Assembly (NCBI GenBank): GCA_964397485.1
Contig: CAYNHT010000001.1
Location: 310,001-374,000, forward strand
DNA: 64,000 nt
Reading direction: 5' to 3'
Origin: CAYNHT01 sp964397485
GTDB lineage: Bacteria > Bacillota_I > Bacilli_A > RF39 > UBA660
The notes beneath the pieces are model-generated. The model was not told the origin of the DNA. It saw only the letters and a program-made list of their open reading frames with translations, and searched no databases. This document shows positions 62,086 to 64,000 of this stretch, in pieces. How positions within the stretch are numbered: position 1 is the stretch's first letter; each line of letters opens with the position of its first letter. Position numbers and translations under genes: made by a program.

Positions 62086-62988
62086 CTAGACAATATTATA
62101 TACTTTTGCAAATACCCTATTATCACTACAATACTCCATTACAAATTGATTATTTTTCTTTACTATTATTATTCCTATAGTTTTATCCTGATCTATTCTT
62201 TTTATATTCTTATCAATGTAGTTTATATATTTACTTATCTGACCTATATGTTCTGCTTTTAATTCAGTAATTTTTAATTCCACAACCACATAACAATTGT
62301 ATTTTATATTGTATAATAATAAATCAATATAGTTATATCTATCACCTAGTTTTATTTTATACTCGTTTTTGATATAAGTAAATCCATCACCGAGTTCAGT
62401 TAGAAAATTATCTAAATCTTCTAGAATTAGCTGCCTTAATAATTTTTCAGATACTTCTTTATAACCGTAACTATTCTTTATTAAAATCGGATTTTTAATG
62501 AAATCTTCTATATTATTTTCTGTGTTGCTAATCAGTTTTTCCTTTGTGACGTTGTCTAACCTTTCATATTCGCTATTCTTTATTTTTTCTTCTAATTTTC
62601 TTACGCTTAGATTTTGTGTTTTTGAAATAGTTGAATAATAATTTATAATGTTTACGTCGTCAAAAACTAAAAGAATTCTATAATGACTCCACGACAATTG
62701 GTGCCACACTGTGGCACCTTTTTTAATGATATGATAAAATTGCCTCATTCTCTTTAAAGATGTTGTATTATACCCTTTACCTAATTCTTTTGTTAGTCTT
62801 ATCGAATATTCCTTTATTACTCCCTCACCATAATGATTATTTGCTTCTGAAAGTAATTTACCAACATTGTAATAGGTAGTTAAATCACTTCTATTTTTAC
62901 TATAGTCTTTTGCTTTTTTTAAAACTTCATTATTAATTAATTCAGTTTTTATCTCATTGTAATAACCTAAAGAAAAAGGACTAGGCAT
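62086..62988 (-). CDS. DUF1016 (YhcG-type) PD-(D/E)xK nuclease
   Basis: The 300-residue protein has an N-terminal DUF1016_N helical domain (about 10-130: LLSEANNHYGEGVIKEYSIRLTKELGKGYNTTSLKRMRQFY...LSWSHYRILL) and a C-terminal PD-(D/E)xK nuclease-like domain (about 150-300). The active-site strand pair is YNYIDLLLYN and CYVVVELKITELKAEHIGQISKYI, with D, E-x-K and Q as expected. Its start overlaps the ssb stop by 8 nt (ATGCCTAG). Such proteins are linked to mobile and restriction-like systems; ssb coupling suggests action on single-stranded DNA, inferred. Confidence 0.85.
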   Translation of the reverse strand: MPSPFSLGYYNEIKTELINNEVLKKAKDYSKNRSDLTTYYNVGKLLSEANNHYGEGVIKEYSIRLTKELGKGYNTTSLKRMRQFYHIIKKGATVWHQLSWSHYRILLVFDDVNIINYYSTISKTQNLSVRKLEEKIKNSEYERLDNVTKEKLISNTENNIEDFIKNPILIKNSYGYKEVSEKLLRQLILEDLDNFLTELGDGFTYIKNEYKIKLGDRYNYIDLLLYNIKYNCYVVVELKITELKAEHIGQISKYINYIDKNIKRIDQDKTIGIIIVKKNNQFVMEYCSDNRVFAKVYNIV

Positions 62989-63319
62989 CCTTTTCTTCTC
63001 TTTTACTACTTAAGAAAGTAACTTTTTCAGCTACTACTTCAACCACATGCTTTTTATTTTCTTCATCGATTTCAATATTTCTACATTGAATACGCCCTTT
63101 TATTCCAAGTAAATCACCTTTTTTAACATATTCAACCGTATTTTCAGCAATCCCTTTCCATAGAACGCAAGAGATAAAATCCGTCTCATATTCGCCATTT
63201 ATATTTTTATAACTTCTAGGAACAGCTAGTGTAATGTTTGTAACCTTGTTGCCACTTTCTGTTTCTCTAAGTTCGGGATCTCTTACTAGTCTTCCTACTA
63301 TTACTGTTTGATTTAACAT
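62981..63319 (-). CDS. ssb: Single-stranded DNA-binding protein, short form
   Basis: The 112-residue OB-fold SSB: MLNQTVIVGRLVRDPELRETESGNKVTNITLAVPRSYKN, DFISCVLWKGIAENTVEYVKKGDLLGIKGRIQCR. It lacks the acidic C-terminal DDxxPF tail used to recruit partners in housekeeping SSB, ending ...KREEKDA, so it is probably an accessory or mobile-element SSB. GAAAGGAGG precedes ATG 63319. Coupled to the DUF1016 nuclease gene. Confidence 0.88.
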   Translation of the reverse strand: MLNQTVIVGRLVRDPELRETESGNKVTNITLAVPRSYKNINGEYETDFISCVLWKGIAENTVEYVKKGDLLGIKGRIQCRNIEIDEENKKHVVEVVAEKVTFLSSKREEKDA

Positions 63320-63360
63320 TTATATTCCTCCTTTCACAAACAATATACATAACCAAAAAA

Positions 63361-63390
63361 AGAAAAGCAAACGGGTGTTTTAACTTTTCT
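63361..63390 (-). terminator. Terminator of the 106-residue lipoprotein gene
   Basis: AGAAAAG.../...CTTTTCT arms followed by T7 on the minus strand, between the lipoprotein gene and ssb. Confidence 0.5.
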
Positions 63391-63488
63391 TCTCTATAGA
63401 CCCTAACTAAAATAATATTTTTATCTTCAAAAATTCTATTTCTTTTATGAATGAAACATAATAAAATAATAATAGAGTTTTTTTATTT

Positions 63489-63809
63489 TTATTTACATTC
63501 TAATATATGTTCGTATTTTTCTATTTTTTGACTATCTTTCTTAAAAAATATAATTACTTTAGAATTTTTACTGCACTCTTTAAGTAATTCTAAATCATAA
63601 TTAGAAGTGCCATATTGATTAGCTTTCTCCAACATATCAATTGATACTTCAATTCTATCTAATCCTTGGACAACATATTTTTCAAAATAATCTTTCGAAT
63701 ATTCTTCCATCAAGCTTTTATACTCATCAATTTTTTTGTCTTCCTTATTTGCACAACCTACCATTAGAAATGTAGATACTGTTAATATAATAATTAATAA
63801 TTTTTTCAT
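63489..63809 (-). CDS. Small lipoprotein of unknown function
   Basis: The 106-residue protein has signal MKKLLIIILTVSTFLMVGC (lipobox MVGC, Cys19) and a helical, charged mature part (EDKKIDEYKSLMEEYSKDYFEKYV). No recognised family. GGGAGAGTAAAT precedes ATG 63809. It follows the sufB end by about 25 nt. Confidence 0.7.
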   Translation of the reverse strand: MKKLLIIILTVSTFLMVGCANKEDKKIDEYKSLMEEYSKDYFEKYVVQGLDRIEVSIDMLEKANQYGTSNYDLELLKECSKNSKVIIFFKKDSQKIEKYEHILECK

Positions 63810-63833
63810 ATTTACTCTCCCATCGCAAATATT

Positions 63834-64000
63834 TTAGAAGTAATTTTTCAACAATGCATTTAATTCAACTGCATATTCCATTGGCAATTCTTCTCTAAAT
63901 TTATCAATAAATCCCATAATTAGCATTTCTTTCGCTTTTTCTTCTGGTAATCCCCTACTCATCAAATAAAACAATTTATCTTGACTTATTTTAGAAACTG
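63834..64000 (-). CDS. sufB: SufB/SufD-type Fe-S cluster assembly protein (5' part outside window)
   Basis: Only the last 55 codons are visible, ending at TAA 63834. The sequence VSKISQDKLFYLMSRGLPEEKAKEMLIMGFIDKFREELPMEYAVELNALLKNYF is the characteristic C-terminal block of SufB (LFYLMSRG...ELPMEYAVELN). SufB scaffolds Fe-S clusters with SufC and SufD. SufD is a less likely alternative. Truncated by the window edge only. Confidence 0.85.
   Translation of the reverse strand, partial: VSKISQDKLFYLMSRGLPEEKAKEMLIMGFIDKFREELPMEYAVELNALLKNYF

Overview
The window is AT-rich bacterial DNA (very low GC, standard code: TGA, TAG and TAA all act as stops) from a Bacillota-type organism. The evidence is a division/cell-wall (dcw) cluster with PASTA-type PBPs, MraZ, RsmH and FtsL, PrsA and RecX, an RpoZ of only 64 residues, tRNA genes with encoded CCA, strong GGAGG-type ribosome binding sites and YjcZ-like micro-peptides. 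Type IV-prepilin-like surface proteins with the MKK(K/R)GFTLIELLAV leader are typical of uncultured gut Bacilli/Clostridia-like lineages. I cannot fix the genus from the sequence. Almost all genes lie on the minus strand.

Region 1 (1-1.7 kb) holds ordinary genes: a zinc-ribbon membrane protein cut by the window edge, ywbE and an HD-domain protein. Region 2 (1.74-22.42 kb) is a genomic island built at one tRNA-Lys(CTT) gene. Three displaced 3' halves of tRNA-Lys, each beginning in the anticodon loop, lie at 1737-1782, 9606-9650 and 13269-13314, and a fourth possible scar (terminator only) at about 11662-11705. The matching 5' half is at 22376-22415. The 13269-13314 half and the 22376-22415 half rejoin on a 10-bp core into a perfect 76-nt tRNA, which defines a 9,071-bp integrated element. 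It encodes a tyrosine recombinase, an excisionase-like HTH, a RepA-like ATPase, a phage-type repressor, and cargo of three proteins carrying RNxxxH HEPN-type motifs. It also carries a complete tRNA-Lys(CTT) 45 bp inside its right end. The older segments to the left hold a type I restriction-modification operon with two extra genes, a two-gene unit made of a soluble and a membrane protein, and a DUF4238 gene.

Region 3 (22.4-43 kb) is chromosomal: a tRNA-Val/tRNA-Lys operon; ddl, a membrane-anchored MurF and a hydrolase; a prepilin-like protein with a formylglycine-enzyme/C-lectin-like tail; a CPBP protease; nfeD and SPFH; a large coiled-coil membrane protein; and a dcw cluster running mraZ, rsmH, ftsL, PASTA-PBP, an unknown gene, SpoVD/FtsI-like PBP, mraY and ftsW. 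Region 4 (43.1-53.0 kb) is a tandem array of four 750-860-residue prepilin-leader proteins with beta-propeller-like repeats, one of them truncated by a nonsense codon. Region 5 (53.1-64 kb) contains two micro-peptides, prsA, recX, an HD protein, rpoZ, a NERD-like protein, pyrimidine-nucleoside phosphorylase, a broken XRE regulator, an XRE regulator beside an HExxH (ImmA/IrrE-like) protein, a VOC protein, a cupin, a DUF1016 nuclease coupled to ssb (with a decayed duplicate of both beside it), a lipoprotein and the end of sufB.

The strongest candidates for something undescribed are three. First, the anticodon-loop integration site with serial accretion and a replacement tRNA carried by the element. 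Second, the cluster of HEPN-motif proteins and the soluble/membrane gene pair, which has a leader terminator. Third, the tandem prepilin/beta-propeller surface-protein array.
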